Assembly: GCF_014836595.1 (NCBI RefSeq)
Contig: NZ_JACSQO010000002.1
Span: forward strand, 248,001-312,000
Length of the DNA: 64,000 nucleotides
Direction: 5' to 3'
From: Psychrobacillus faecigallinarum
Lineage (GTDB): Bacteria; Bacillota; Bacilli; Bacillales_A; Planococcaceae
The notes under the pieces are model-generated. The model was given only the letters and a program-made list of their open reading frames with translations. It was not told where the DNA came from and did no database searches. This document shows positions 43,116-51,939 of the stretch, one piece after another. The position numbers and the translations under genes were made by a program. Numbering within the stretch: position 1 is the stretch's first letter; every line of letters starts with the position of its first letter.

Positions 43116-43418
43116 ATGGCTAACAACAACCAAAACAAACGTGGACGAAGCATGTCAGTAGAGGAAGCGGGACGTAAGGGCGGAGAAGCTACCTCCAATA
43201 ATCATGATCGCGGGTTTTATGAAGAGATTGGTCAAAAGGGTGGAGAAGCAACCTCTCAAAACCATGGCCAAGATTTCTACGAGGAGATTGGCCGTAAAGG
43301 CGGAGAAGCAAGCAGCGGCTCCGGCAACAATGGTAATAATGGAAGTAATGGCAAAATGAGTCGAGAAGAAGCAGGTCGCAAAGGCGGCGAAGCGAGTCGA
43401 CGGGGCTCAAACAATTAA
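43116..43418 (+). CDS. KGG-repeat stress-induced protein 2
   Basis: 100 residues, four KGG units instead of three. The first 28 residues and the last 40 are almost identical to the upstream protein at both protein and DNA level, and the extra unit 'YEEIGQKGGEATSQ' sits in the middle. AGGAGG is 9 bases before ATG 43116, and the in-frame ATG at 43107 is too close to it. A tandem gene duplication with one internal repeat gained or lost. No terminator separates the two genes, so they may be co-transcribed. Confidence 0.8.
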   Translation: MANNNQNKRGRSMSVEEAGRKGGEATSNNHDRGFYEEIGQKGGEATSQNHGQDFYEEIGRKGGEASSGSGNNGNNGSNGKMSREEAGRKGGEASRRGSNN

Positions 43419-43462
43419 CTTTCCATTTAAAATTAATAATTTACAACAAAATTAATTATGTT

Positions 43463-43497
43463 ATACCCAAGTCTTAAATGACTTGGGTATTTTTTTA
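43463..43497 (+). terminator. Terminator of the KGG gene pair
   Basis: ATACCCAAGTC pairs perfectly with GACTTGGGTAT around a 6-base loop, then seven T. Confidence 0.92.
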
Positions 43498-43731
43498 GTT
43501 ATGCCTATAACAGGAACTTTATATTATGGATAGGAGCTATTTTCCTCCTTGCATTAGTAAAATCATGCATTGGAGTCTTCTTATTATTTCCTTGGAAATG
43601 ATATCAGGATAACGACACATACTTGAAATATCGATGCAAACTAATTGTAAAAATGCATTTATCATTATATAGTATAAGTCGTTGGTCAACTTGTCCTTGG
43701 AAAAATTCAAGTAAGGGGAAAAGATAACTAA

Positions 43732-44289
43732 ATGAACGATTTTCAAATAAACTATGGAATTGAAGAACTGATCAAATCTACTGTAAAAGCGGTAGATATG
43801 GAGATAGAAATTAGAAAAGATAATTCTGGAATTAATATGAGCTACAACTTTATAGGAAACTATATTGGAGTAGATATGAATAGGCTACTTATAGCCAAAA
43901 GTGAAATGCCGGCATTAATTTCTTTGGAATTATATGTGAAAATATTGACGATTCATGAATTAGGTCATGCTATTGATCGCAATGCATTAATGAGTACTTT
44001 AGACCGTACAATTGAAATATATAACATAAAGCAAACTCATACTCTAAAAGAGCTCTATAATGATGTAAATCTATTAGAGATACTTCTGGAAGAACATGAA
44101 ATGAATCTCTCATTTGAGCAAACTGCTTGGTCGAATGCGGAGAAACTCAATCAAATATACAATATAGTAGAACCTATGTATTTTGAAAAAGTAAAGAAAC
44201 ATAGCTTGTCTACCTATACAGATTCATACCAAGCAGATCAATCCCTGTATAACCTTCTTATAGAAGAAACAAGTGAACAAATTGCATAA
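43732..44289 (+). CDS. HELGH-motif protein, putative zinc peptidase
   Basis: 185 residues with no signal peptide. 'ILTIHELGHAIDRNA' supplies a zinc-binding HExxH (His75, Glu76, His79), and an acidic stretch 'LLEILLEEHEMNLSFEQTAW' about 40 residues later could give the third ligand. The rest matches no family I know. Zinc binding is inferred from the motif. The ribosome site is a purine-rich GGGGAAAAG somewhat far from the ATG. Single gene between the KGG pair and the repeat protein. Confidence 0.6.
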   Translation: MNDFQINYGIEELIKSTVKAVDMEIEIRKDNSGINMSYNFIGNYIGVDMNRLLIAKSEMPALISLELYVKILTIHELGHAIDRNALMSTLDRTIEIYNIKQTHTLKELYNDVNLLEILLEEHEMNLSFEQTAWSNAEKLNQIYNIVEPMYFEKVKKHSLSTYTDSYQADQSLYNLLIEETSEQIA

Positions 44290-44532
44290 TTATTGATGGC
44301 CATCTGTATAGTAGTTTAGCAGATGGCTTTTATTAGTATAAGAAACTGATTAGTTTCATAATAGTACATAGTTTATTTTAAATCGTCCTATCTTGCGTGC
44401 TGGTAGGTCCAAAAGGAAAACAATTATATTTTATTTCTCCCAAATTATACATTACTCAAAAAAGGTCAGGTTTCACACTGGTATTAAAGGGAATATATAT
44501 AATAAATCCATATAGAAAAGAGGGAGATTTAA

Positions 44533-44766
44533 ATGGACAAACAAGTGAAGAAAGACATGAGACAGCCGAATAGCTTTCAGGAGCAGGATCCAAGTAACTC
44601 AAACTCAGATAAACAAAGCGAAGATAAAGATATGAGACAACCAAATAGCTTTCAAGAGCAGGGTCCAAGTAACTCAAACTCAGCTGGACAAAGCGAAGAT
44701 AAAGATATGAGACAACCGAATAGCTTTCAGGAGCAGGATCCAAGTAACTCAAACACAGATAAATAA
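44533..44766 (+). CDS. Tandem-repeat hydrophilic protein, truncated by a nonsense codon
   Basis: 77 residues made of a 25-residue repeat beginning 'DMRQPNSFQEQ' and ending 'SEDK', in three copies at the DNA level (75-bp units starting at 44554, 44629 and 44704). In the third unit the CAA codon of the first unit is TAA (44764-44766). The frame continues after it with a partial fourth unit and a natural stop near 44820, so the ancestral protein was longer. No signal peptide or membrane segment. Function unknown; Asn/Ser/Gln-rich repeats suggest a spore or stress protein. Confidence 0.65.
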   Translation: MDKQVKKDMRQPNSFQEQDPSNSNSDKQSEDKDMRQPNSFQEQGPSNSNSAGQSEDKDMRQPNSFQEQDPSNSNTDK

Positions 44767-44818
44767 AGCGAAGATATGGATATGAGGCAGCCGAATAGCT
44801 TTCAAGAGAACAGGATTT
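44554..44818 (+). repeat. 75-bp tandem repeat, about three and a half units
   Basis: Units at 44554-44628, 44629-44703 and 44704-44778 and a partial one to about 44818, with few substitutions between the first three. The fourth lacks the middle of the unit. The array is the coding body of the truncated repeat protein and its former 3' extension. Confidence 0.85.
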
Positions 44819-44923
44819 AAATCATACAATTCCTGAAAAATCTCTTCCTAAAGATAGCAAATAAAAAAAATCTCGATGAATGATACAATTAGCAGACAAA
44901 AAGACAGCAAAACAAATTAGATT

Positions 44924-44966
44924 TTAAAGGATATTCCATAAAAAAAATTAGGAATATCCTTTTTAA
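44924..44966 (+). terminator. Terminator after the repeat-protein gene
   Basis: AAAGGATATTCC pairs perfectly with GGAATATCCTTT, followed by a T-rich tract. Confidence 0.85.
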
Positions 44967-44970
44967 TTTA

Positions 44971-45244
44971 GTTAATTTCATCACTAGCACTTTACCAGTA
45001 AAACACGAACTTTTGTCCATGGATGATTGGAGCGGCAGGCGGCGACTCCAGTGGGGTGAGTGAGAAAGATAAGGTATCACAAACGTGCGCGTAGAGGGCG
45101 GTGGTGGCTTATCACTCACGCCATGGAAAGCGTCCGCCTAAAGTGCAAATCAATAACATTTTACTCGTTGAAAGCATTTAGATTTCATTATTCTCTTCTC
45201 AATTGTTCGTGTTTCTATATAATAATAGGAATTATGAAATTAAC
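44971..45244 (+). mobile_element. MITE-like intergenic element, copy B (full length)
   Basis: 274 bp bounded by perfect 11-bp inverted repeats, GTTAATTTCAT (44971-44981) and ATGAAATTAAC (45234-45244). Internal landmarks shared with the other copies are 'GCACTTTACCAGTAAA', 'GGCTTATCACTCACGCCATG', 'CATTTTACTCGTTGA' and 'CAATTGTTCGTGTTTC'. No transposase is encoded. It is GC-richer than its flanks in the middle and lies between the repeat-protein terminator and ysoA. Confidence 0.78.
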
Positions 45245-45371
45245 GCAATTATGCATAGAAGATTGAATGTAATTACTGATTTTACAAATAATTCATCTTG
45301 TAATTAGAACATAAGTAAGAGTTAGTATAAAATAAAACATATACATAGAATACAAAAGGCGGCTGAACATA

Positions 45372-46364
45372 GTGAAAAAGAAAAAACATAACCTCCAGAC
45401 AAATGAGAATCTGATCGTGTTTCCGGGAATGGTGGAAACCTTAATAAGTGACGGCCTTGCATTTGCTGAAGAGAATAATTATATGAAAGCAGCAGCTTGC
45501 TTCGATGAGGCTAAGAAATATGTAGAGCTGGACGACATAATTTTAAGTGTATATGTACTTACCTTGCTAGAAACTAGAAGAGCAATTGAAGCGAAGGAAA
45601 TATGCGAAGGTTTGTTAGAAGAGAAATCTCCCGTATTTGAACAAATTGTTGAACTCTATTTGACAATCCTGTTAGATTTGAAGGAGTACGGAGAGTTAAA
45701 TAGAGTGATAAACAGAATATTAAAGGAATATAATTTTTCAGAGGAACGGAAGATAAATTTTCATCAGCTGAGAGATTTAAGCAATAGACTTTCAAACGAA
45801 ACGAATATTTTAGAAGAGGAGGATGAAGCTCCTCTTGACCCTATCGAAAAGGACAAACTTGAGTTAAAGTCATTCACACAGTTAAGTTTCACGGAACAAG
45901 AACAGATTTTGCAACAAGCTTTTTACAAAAATATTTTACAAGCAATTCCTGAGATTAAAGCTATTACAGAATGTACAGACATATCTCCAACAGTCCAAAC
46001 CTTAGCTCTATTGCTATTAGGTAGTGCAGGTGTGACGGAAGAAGTTTCTATTAGCAAGTTTGGTTTATCACAAAAGGTTATTCCTTCTTCACCACCTCCA
46101 CATACTGGTGTTGATCGAATGGAAGAGATAAACCAGCATATCCAAGAATATCTTCAAAAAGACCCTACTAAGCTAATGCTTACGACTGAACTTGTTCATC
46201 GTCATGCATATGCTTTATTTCCATTTGATTGGCAAGGCTATAAAGATGAAGAGATTGCTACGGCTTACATTCAGTTTGTACAAATAATGTTTGGGGAAGA
46301 AAATCTGAACACTAATCCTTTATTGGATTTTATACAGACAGTAGAAAGTTCGATTGAAAAATAA
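45372..46364 (+). CDS. ysoA: YsoA-like TPR protein
   Basis: 330 residues, all-helical. Two TPR-like units are visible around residues 22-95 ('GLAFAEENNYMKAAACFDEA' and 'TLLETRRAIEAKEICEGLLE'). The C-terminal part is conserved in Bacillales ('HRHAYALFPFDWQGYKDEEI'). The start is GTG. In Bacillus subtilis ysoA lies directly before tig, and here tig is 16.5 kb further on, with the amino-sugar salvage locus between. The molecular role is unknown. Confidence 0.78.
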   Translation: MKKKKHNLQTNENLIVFPGMVETLISDGLAFAEENNYMKAAACFDEAKKYVELDDIILSVYVLTLLETRRAIEAKEICEGLLEEKSPVFEQIVELYLTILLDLKEYGELNRVINRILKEYNFSEERKINFHQLRDLSNRLSNETNILEEEDEAPLDPIEKDKLELKSFTQLSFTEQEQILQQAFYKNILQAIPEIKAITECTDISPTVQTLALLLLGSAGVTEEVSISKFGLSQKVIPSSPPPHTGVDRMEEINQHIQEYLQKDPTKLMLTTELVHRHAYALFPFDWQGYKDEEIATAYIQFVQIMFGEENLNTNPLLDFIQTVESSIEK

Positions 46365-46420
46365 ATTCTTTTTCAAATCCTTTTTTTAGTTATTCAAAAT
46401 ATCTTTTCATAAGAATAGGA

Positions 46421-46471
46421 AAACTCATTAGTTATTACTGGAATTCAGTAGTAATTAATGAGTTTTTTTTG
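46421..46471 (+). terminator. Terminator of ysoA
   Basis: AAACTCATTAGTTATTACTG pairs with CAGTAGTAATTAATGAGTTT (wobbles only), followed by T residues. Confidence 0.9.
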
Positions 46472-46726
46472 AAAGAATTTGAAATTACATTTTATTAAGG
46501 ACAAAAATTACATTGACTTTTATTACCGATTAAAATAACATACAAATTATTGCTAATATTTAATAAAATGCAATAATTTTACATATTTAAATTTAGTTTT
46601 ATGGCAATTTTCTTCTGGTTTCAAACTATTAACTTAGTATTATATAAAGTTTAACTCAAAGGGAGGTCTTAAATCATAGGTTAAGTTAAAAAAAGAAAAA
46701 AGGAAGTATAAAAAAGGAGGAAAAGA

Positions 46727-48256
46727 ATGAATAAGGGGTATATTAAAACCTTTTTTGCTGTGTTGCTTATGTTCACCCTAGTCTTTACAAGTATAGAAAC
46801 AGGAAGTGCGGTGGGAACAATTTCTCCTAAAGTGGAAATGAGGGCTTCTTGGATATCTACCGTCGCAAATATTGATTTGAAGCCAGGGATGGATGAAGCT
46901 GCTTATACATCATGGGCTCGCTCTACAATAAAAGAGTTGGAGCGAAAAAATTTTAATACAATTGTTTTTCAGGTAAAGCCGTCAGCAGATGCTCTATATC
47001 CATCTGAGCTGGCGCCTTGGTCTCGTTATATAACTGGGTCTAAACAAGGGACAAACCCTGGCTATGATCCTCTGCAAATAATGCTAGATACAGCACATGA
47101 ACATGGTATGGAATTACATGCTTGGATTAATCCTTATCGCGTTACAATGGCAAATCAAAAACTAGACGAATTAGCATCAAATAACATTGCTTCTCTTCAT
47201 CCTGAATGGGTGGTGAAAAATGGAACTCAATATTATTTGGATCCGGGCATTCCAGGTGTTCAAAGCTACTTAATAGACGCTGTAAAAGAACTAGTTACTA
47301 AATACGATGTAGACGCTGTTCACATGGATGATTATTTCTATCCAGGCGTAAATTTTGATGATGCAGCAACTTATTTACAATATGGCGGTAATTTTGATGA
47401 TATTGGCGACTGGAGACGTAATAATGTAAACGAGCTTGTTCAGAATATCAATATTAACATCAAAAATATTAAGCCGTGGGTACAGTTTGGTATTTCTCCA
47501 TCAGGAATTTGGAGAAATAGCAAGGATGATCCGGAAGGTAGCGATACCAATGGGTCTGCTCACTATGATTCACTTTTTGCTGATAGTAGAGAGTGGATAC
47601 AATCAGGATATATCGATTATATTACCCCACAGGTATACTGGTCTCGACAGTTAGCTATAGCGAATTATTCTGTACTTTTGGATTGGTGGAGCAGCCAGAC
47701 AGAGGGCTATCCAATCAACCTTTACATTGGAATGGCAGATTATAAGGTAAATGCTAATTTTGATACTGCATGGAATAATCCATATGAATTGCCAGAGCAG
47801 ATTTTGGACAACCGAGCAAACGGAAAGACGAAAGGCCAGATGCATTTTACTCTCAGAGATATTCTGGCAAACAAGATTGGATACGCTGATATAGTTGAAA
47901 ATGAAATTTATCAAACGAAGTCCTTGACCCCTTCTACGGCGTGGAATGGTCCCGCAGAGCCTAAAAAACCTATATTAGTAACTGCCAAAAAACAAGGAAA
48001 ATCTATACAAGTTACGATAGACAACAAAAAACGTATTGATGCTAGAAAATATGTGATCTATCGCTTTGAAGGTAATAAAGCAGGTGATTATAGTAATCCA
48101 AAGAATATAGTTGGTGTTGTATATGACAAAAATGGTTTTGCAACATTCACCGATCAAAAGATAGATACGAATAAGCAATACACTTATGGCGTAACAACTA
48201 TTTCATACACCGGTGTTGAAAGTAAAAATGCCGAAGAAACAAAGATTAAAAAGTAA
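46727..48256 (+). CDS. Secreted GHL10-family glycosidase (YngK/DigH-like)
   Basis: 509 residues. Signal peptide at 1-28 ('KTFFAVLLMFTLVFTSIETG' and a GSA-type site). The GHL10 (old DUF187) TIM-barrel domain runs to about residue 400: 'VEMRASWISTVANID', 'NTIVFQVKPSADALYPSELA', 'GMELHAWINPYRV', 'YDVDAVHMDDYFYPG', 'QFGISPSGIWRN' and 'DYITPQVYWSR'. The final 90 residues look like a fibronectin-III domain. The E. coli relative DigH cuts peptide-free (denuded) glycan strands, so this enzyme could feed oligosaccharides to the importer encoded downstream. It has its own terminator, separate from nagZ. Confidence 0.82.
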   Translation: MNKGYIKTFFAVLLMFTLVFTSIETGSAVGTISPKVEMRASWISTVANIDLKPGMDEAAYTSWARSTIKELERKNFNTIVFQVKPSADALYPSELAPWSRYITGSKQGTNPGYDPLQIMLDTAHEHGMELHAWINPYRVTMANQKLDELASNNIASLHPEWVVKNGTQYYLDPGIPGVQSYLIDAVKELVTKYDVDAVHMDDYFYPGVNFDDAATYLQYGGNFDDIGDWRRNNVNELVQNININIKNIKPWVQFGISPSGIWRNSKDDPEGSDTNGSAHYDSLFADSREWIQSGYIDYITPQVYWSRQLAIANYSVLLDWWSSQTEGYPINLYIGMADYKVNANFDTAWNNPYELPEQILDNRANGKTKGQMHFTLRDILANKIGYADIVENEIYQTKSLTPSTAWNGPAEPKKPILVTAKKQGKSIQVTIDNKKRIDARKYVIYRFEGNKAGDYSNPKNIVGVVYDKNGFATFTDQKIDTNKQYTYGVTTISYTGVESKNAEETKIKK

Positions 48257-48261
48257 GCGAT

Positions 48262-48311
48262 TAAACAAAAACCTAAAGCCTTGAAAAAGGACTTTAGGTT
48301 TTTGTTGTTTA
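48262..48311 (+). terminator. Terminator of the GHL10 glycosidase gene
   Basis: AACAAAAACCTAAAG pairs with CTTTAGGTTTTTGTT. Confidence 0.85.
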
Positions 48312-48393
48312 ACGAGCTAAAAGTCATTCTAATTTAGTGAAAGTGGATTAACAATAAAATATAGGAGTTAGTACTTGAAACAGACTCCTATGG

Positions 48394-48468
48394 TAATTGG
48401 AGTGGGTGGAGGCTTATTGGTCCTTTCTCGCACTAGCGTTCACCTAAAGAGTAATCAATCTTGTTTTA
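48394..48468 (+). repeat. Degenerate relic of the MITE-like element, copy D
   Basis: About 75 bp matching the centre of copies A and B in the plus orientation ('TAATTGGAG', 'GGTGGAGGCTTAT' and 'CACCTAAAG.GTAATCAAT' blocks). The terminal inverted repeats are not recognisable. Confidence 0.5.
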
Positions 48469-48555
48469 TTTGAAATATTAAAACGAAAAAAATATATAAA
48501 TTCAAAAATTATGTTTCATTTTAAAAATAAATATGTTATGTTATTAAATATTCAG

Positions 48556-48571
48556 ATTTTATCGATAAAAT
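48556..48571. promoter_or_regulatory. 16-bp perfect palindrome, candidate MurR operator
   Basis: ATTTTATCGATAAAAT is a perfect inverted repeat 59 bp before the nagZ start codon, within an AT-rich tract that should contain the operon promoter. An RpiR-type regulator (MurR) is encoded in the same operon, and such dimeric regulators bind palindromes of this size. Confidence 0.5.
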
Positions 48572-48630
48572 GATATTTCATTAGATTATGAACAATTAAA
48601 TTTCTTTATTATGAAAAAGAAGGTGTTTAT

Positions 48631-50223
48631 TTGGGGAAAAGTGATATATCTACTCAGGTCGGGCAATTAATGATCGTCGGATTTAAAGGTAAGACAGTAC
48701 CAGAAAGTATTATTCAACTTATACATGAGAATCGTATTGGTGGAATTATATTGTTTAGTCACAATATTGGTTCACCTAATGAACTTTTAGATTTAACCTC
48801 TACTCTTCAACTAGAGGCAAAAAAAGCAGGATACCTATATCCTCTTCTTATATGCTTGGATCAAGAGAATGGGGTAGTTCGTCGGTTGGGAAATGGTACT
48901 ACAGCATTTCCGGGGGCCATGGCTATTGGGGCTACAAGAAATATTGAAAACGCTTTCAACGTTAGCTTTGCAACAGGACAAGAACTGAAGGAATTAGGGG
49001 TAAATTGGAATTTAGCGCCTGTATTAGACGTTAATAATAATCCAGATAATCCTGTTATTGGAGTTCGCTCTTTTGGTGAGGATCCTCGCTTAGTTGCTGA
49101 ATTTGGGAAAAAATCGATGAAAGGATTGCAAAGAGCGGGAATAATAACGACTCTTAAGCATTTCCCTGGACATGGAGATTCGAATGTTGATTCTCATCTA
49201 GCGCTACCTGTTATCAGTCATAACAGAAAAAGGTTAAATGAAGTAGAACTAGTACCATTTATAGAATGTATTAACGAAGGAGCAGATACTATTATGTCTG
49301 CCCATGTCTATTTTCCGGCAATAGAAGATAGAGAGAATGTTCCTGCTACCTTATCCAAAAAAGTTATTAATGGTTTGCTGAGAGAGGAACTAGGATTTGA
49401 TGGGGTGGTAACAACAGATTGTATGGAAATGAAGGCTATTTCAGAAACTATCGGGACTGAAAAAGGTGCCGTGGAGGCTCTTAACGCAGGTGTAGACTTG
49501 GTAATGGTCTCTCATACACTTGATGTCCAGATAAGTACGATAAAAGAAATAAAAAGAGCGTTAGCTGAAGGTGTGTTGAAAGAAGAAACTATTAAAGCTT
49601 CCCTTGACCGACTCAATAAGCTTAAGGAAAAGTATTTGTCATGGGAAACTACTCCCTTCCATGCTACATTTGCGACTTTAGGGAGCGAAAAACATAGACA
49701 GCTAGCCGAGAAAGTATTTCAAGAGAGCGTTACGATTGTAAAAAATGAAAGCTTATTACCTTTGAAAACGAATCAAAAGATATTAGTTATTAATCCTGTA
49801 AATCATTATATATACGGGGTAGAGGATACGAAAGAAATAAAAGCAACACTTAGTGATGCGATGAAGGAAATTAGTGATCATGTAGAGGGTTATGATATTT
49901 CTGAGACATTTAATATAACAGAAATGAAATTGCTCATTGAAAGGGCAAAGAAATTTGAAGTGATAGTTATTGGCACATTATCAGTTTCATCTAAGAGTTA
50001 CGAAATAGATTTATATGAAAAGCTTTTAAAATTAGGCATACCAGTGGTAGGGGTAGCAATGAGAAATCCTTATGATCTTAGGTACTTTCCAAAAGTAGCA
50101 GCATACTTAGCAACCTATGAATTTACTTATCTCGCTTTGAGAACCGCTGCTAAAGCAATATTTGGAAAATCCTTGGTTAGTGGAGACCTTCCAGTTACCT
50201 TAACGGTAAATGGGACTCTTTAA
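48631..50223 (+). CDS. nagZ: Cytoplasmic GH3 beta-N-acetylglucosaminidase NagZ
   Basis: 530 residues. The GH3 NagZ signature is complete: 'TLKHFPGHGDSNVDSHLALP', with the catalytic dyad Asp187/His189, and the nucleophile Asp263 in 'GVVTTDCMEMKA'. A C-terminal alpha/beta domain (about 370-530) is present as in Bacillus NagZ. There is no signal peptide or lipobox, unlike secreted Bacillus subtilis NagZ (642 residues), so it should act inside the cell on GlcNAc-MurNAc or longer chains after import. TTG start with AAGGTG upstream. First gene of the ten- to eleven-gene salvage operon. Confidence 0.9.
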   Translation: MGKSDISTQVGQLMIVGFKGKTVPESIIQLIHENRIGGIILFSHNIGSPNELLDLTSTLQLEAKKAGYLYPLLICLDQENGVVRRLGNGTTAFPGAMAIGATRNIENAFNVSFATGQELKELGVNWNLAPVLDVNNNPDNPVIGVRSFGEDPRLVAEFGKKSMKGLQRAGIITTLKHFPGHGDSNVDSHLALPVISHNRKRLNEVELVPFIECINEGADTIMSAHVYFPAIEDRENVPATLSKKVINGLLREELGFDGVVTTDCMEMKAISETIGTEKGAVEALNAGVDLVMVSHTLDVQISTIKEIKRALAEGVLKEETIKASLDRLNKLKEKYLSWETTPFHATFATLGSEKHRQLAEKVFQESVTIVKNESLLPLKTNQKILVINPVNHYIYGVEDTKEIKATLSDAMKEISDHVEGYDISETFNITEMKLLIERAKKFEVIVIGTLSVSSKSYEIDLYEKLLKLGIPVVGVAMRNPYDLRYFPKVAAYLATYEFTYLALRTAAKAIFGKSLVSGDLPVTLTVNGTL

Positions 50224-50322
50224 GGGGGTGAGGGATACATAGTGTAAGGAGGGAAGAGTGTTTACAAAATAGTTGGTCATGTAGTAACAAAACTATTTCA
50301 AAAAAACTAGGGGGTATCACAA

Positions 50323-51924
50323 ATGAGAGGTAAGAAAATAGTATCGTTAGCTCTAATCGCAGCTTTAGCCTTAGCAGCTTGTTCGGATGATGAAGCGAAA
50401 GGTAAAGTTGAACCAGACAGTAAAAACTTTAACAAAACAGGAATGCCAATAGTCAACGAAACTATTAAACTGGATATTTTTGCTGGTAAGTCAGCGACTA
50501 CAGCTGATGATTGGAATGACGTTTTAATATTGAATGAATATGAAAAAATGACAAATATGGACATAACATGGCAACAAGTCCCTGCTGATGGGTTAGAAGA
50601 AAAGCGTAATCTCGCCTTAGCAAGTGGAACATTGCCAGATGTTTTTTATGCAGCGACGATACCCGTAGGGGATTTACAAAAATACGGTCAGCAAGGAACG
50701 TTTATCCCATTAAATGATTTAATCGAGGAGTATGCACCAAACCTAAACAAGGTATTGGAAGCCAATCCTGAAATTAAAAAAGGACTTACTTTCCCAGACG
50801 GTAAAATCTATTCCTTCCCTACTATTTATTCTCCTGAGTTTACATCTCTATTAATAGGAGCTAAACCATGGATAAAAAAAGATTGGCTTGATCAATTAGG
50901 GATGAAAAATCCTGAAACGACAGATGAACTATATGCTTATTTGAAAGCTGTAAAAGAAACAGATTTAAATGGAAATGGTAAAAACGATGAGATTCCTTTA
51001 AGTAGTGTCTCTATGACCCGTATCCTACATTGGATTTCAGGGGCGTTCGGAATACAAAACAAAGGACAACTTCATACATTGGTAGATACAGACTCAGCTG
51101 GTGAACTACGTTTCTTCTCTACTGCTCCAGAATATAAAGAAATGTTAGAGTATATGCATAAATTGTACTCAGAAGGTTTGATTGATCAAGGCATCTATTC
51201 CATTGACGTACCTAAATATTTGGCTGGTGCAGCAGAGGAATTATACGGAGCTACTCAATTCTATAATCCTGTAGAATTGTTTGGTGAGGAAATTGGTAAG
51301 GACTACGTGGTAGGTAACGCATTGGTTGGACCAGATGGAGAAAAGCTATATACAGGAGTTACGTCGCCACTAAGAGACTTAGGGAACTTTGCTATTACGA
51401 GTGAGAACAAGTATCCTGCTGAAACGGTTAGATGGTTAGATCATTTCTATAGCGATGAAGGAGCATTGATGTTCTTTATGGGTATCGAAGGAGAGACCTA
51501 TGAAGAGACTGCAGATGGACCGAAGCTATTAGAAAAAATTACAAACAGTAAAGATGGCTTAACGATGACACAGGAGCTTGCAAAATATTTAATCAATCCA
51601 GGTGGAAATCACCCTGTAATGATTACAGATGACTATTTCACTGGTTCTGAAAATGCACCAGGAGATATCGAGGCTACTAAAGAGCTTGAGCCATATCTAA
51701 TTGATGAAGTTTGGCCTAATTTTACTTACACAGCTGAAGAAAACGATCAAGTAAATGTCCTGAAAGCTGATATCAATAAATATGTACAGGAAATGCAGGC
51801 AAAATTCATTACTGGTGAAACTTCTCTAGATGAGTGGGATTCTTATGTGAAAACTATTGAAAAAATGGGACTAAAGGAATTCATGGAGATTCAACAAAAA
51901 GCATATGAAAGATACAAAAAGTAA
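50323..51924 (+). CDS. LplA-type ABC sugar-binding lipoprotein of the amino-sugar salvage operon
   Basis: 533 residues. Lipobox 'ALAAC' (Cys20), then 'DIFAGKSATTADDWND', 'NEYEKMTNMDITWQQVP' and 'LASGTLPDVFYAA', as in the large LplA/YtcQ family of oligosaccharide-binding proteins. It is followed by LplB/LplC-type permeases and a DUF624 protein. In this context a GlcNAc-MurNAc-containing oligosaccharide is the likely ligand, which would make it a replacement for the MurP PTS. That ligand is inferred from neighbours only. Confidence 0.85.
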   Translation: MRGKKIVSLALIAALALAACSDDEAKGKVEPDSKNFNKTGMPIVNETIKLDIFAGKSATTADDWNDVLILNEYEKMTNMDITWQQVPADGLEEKRNLALASGTLPDVFYAATIPVGDLQKYGQQGTFIPLNDLIEEYAPNLNKVLEANPEIKKGLTFPDGKIYSFPTIYSPEFTSLLIGAKPWIKKDWLDQLGMKNPETTDELYAYLKAVKETDLNGNGKNDEIPLSSVSMTRILHWISGAFGIQNKGQLHTLVDTDSAGELRFFSTAPEYKEMLEYMHKLYSEGLIDQGIYSIDVPKYLAGAAEELYGATQFYNPVELFGEEIGKDYVVGNALVGPDGEKLYTGVTSPLRDLGNFAITSENKYPAETVRWLDHFYSDEGALMFFMGIEGETYEETADGPKLLEKITNSKDGLTMTQELAKYLINPGGNHPVMITDDYFTGSENAPGDIEATKELEPYLIDEVWPNFTYTAEENDQVNVLKADINKYVQEMQAKFITGETSLDEWDSYVKTIEKMGLKEFMEIQQKAYERYKK

Positions 51925-51939
51925 TAAGAATATGCAGCC

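Noticed and set aside
43537-43746. 69-residue minus-strand frame before the HELGH gene
   Set aside because: It overlaps the start and leader of a better-supported plus-strand gene and has no recognisable features.
44554-44818. 75-bp repeats considered as a CRISPR array
   Set aside because: The units are directly adjacent, in frame and coding, with no unique spacers.
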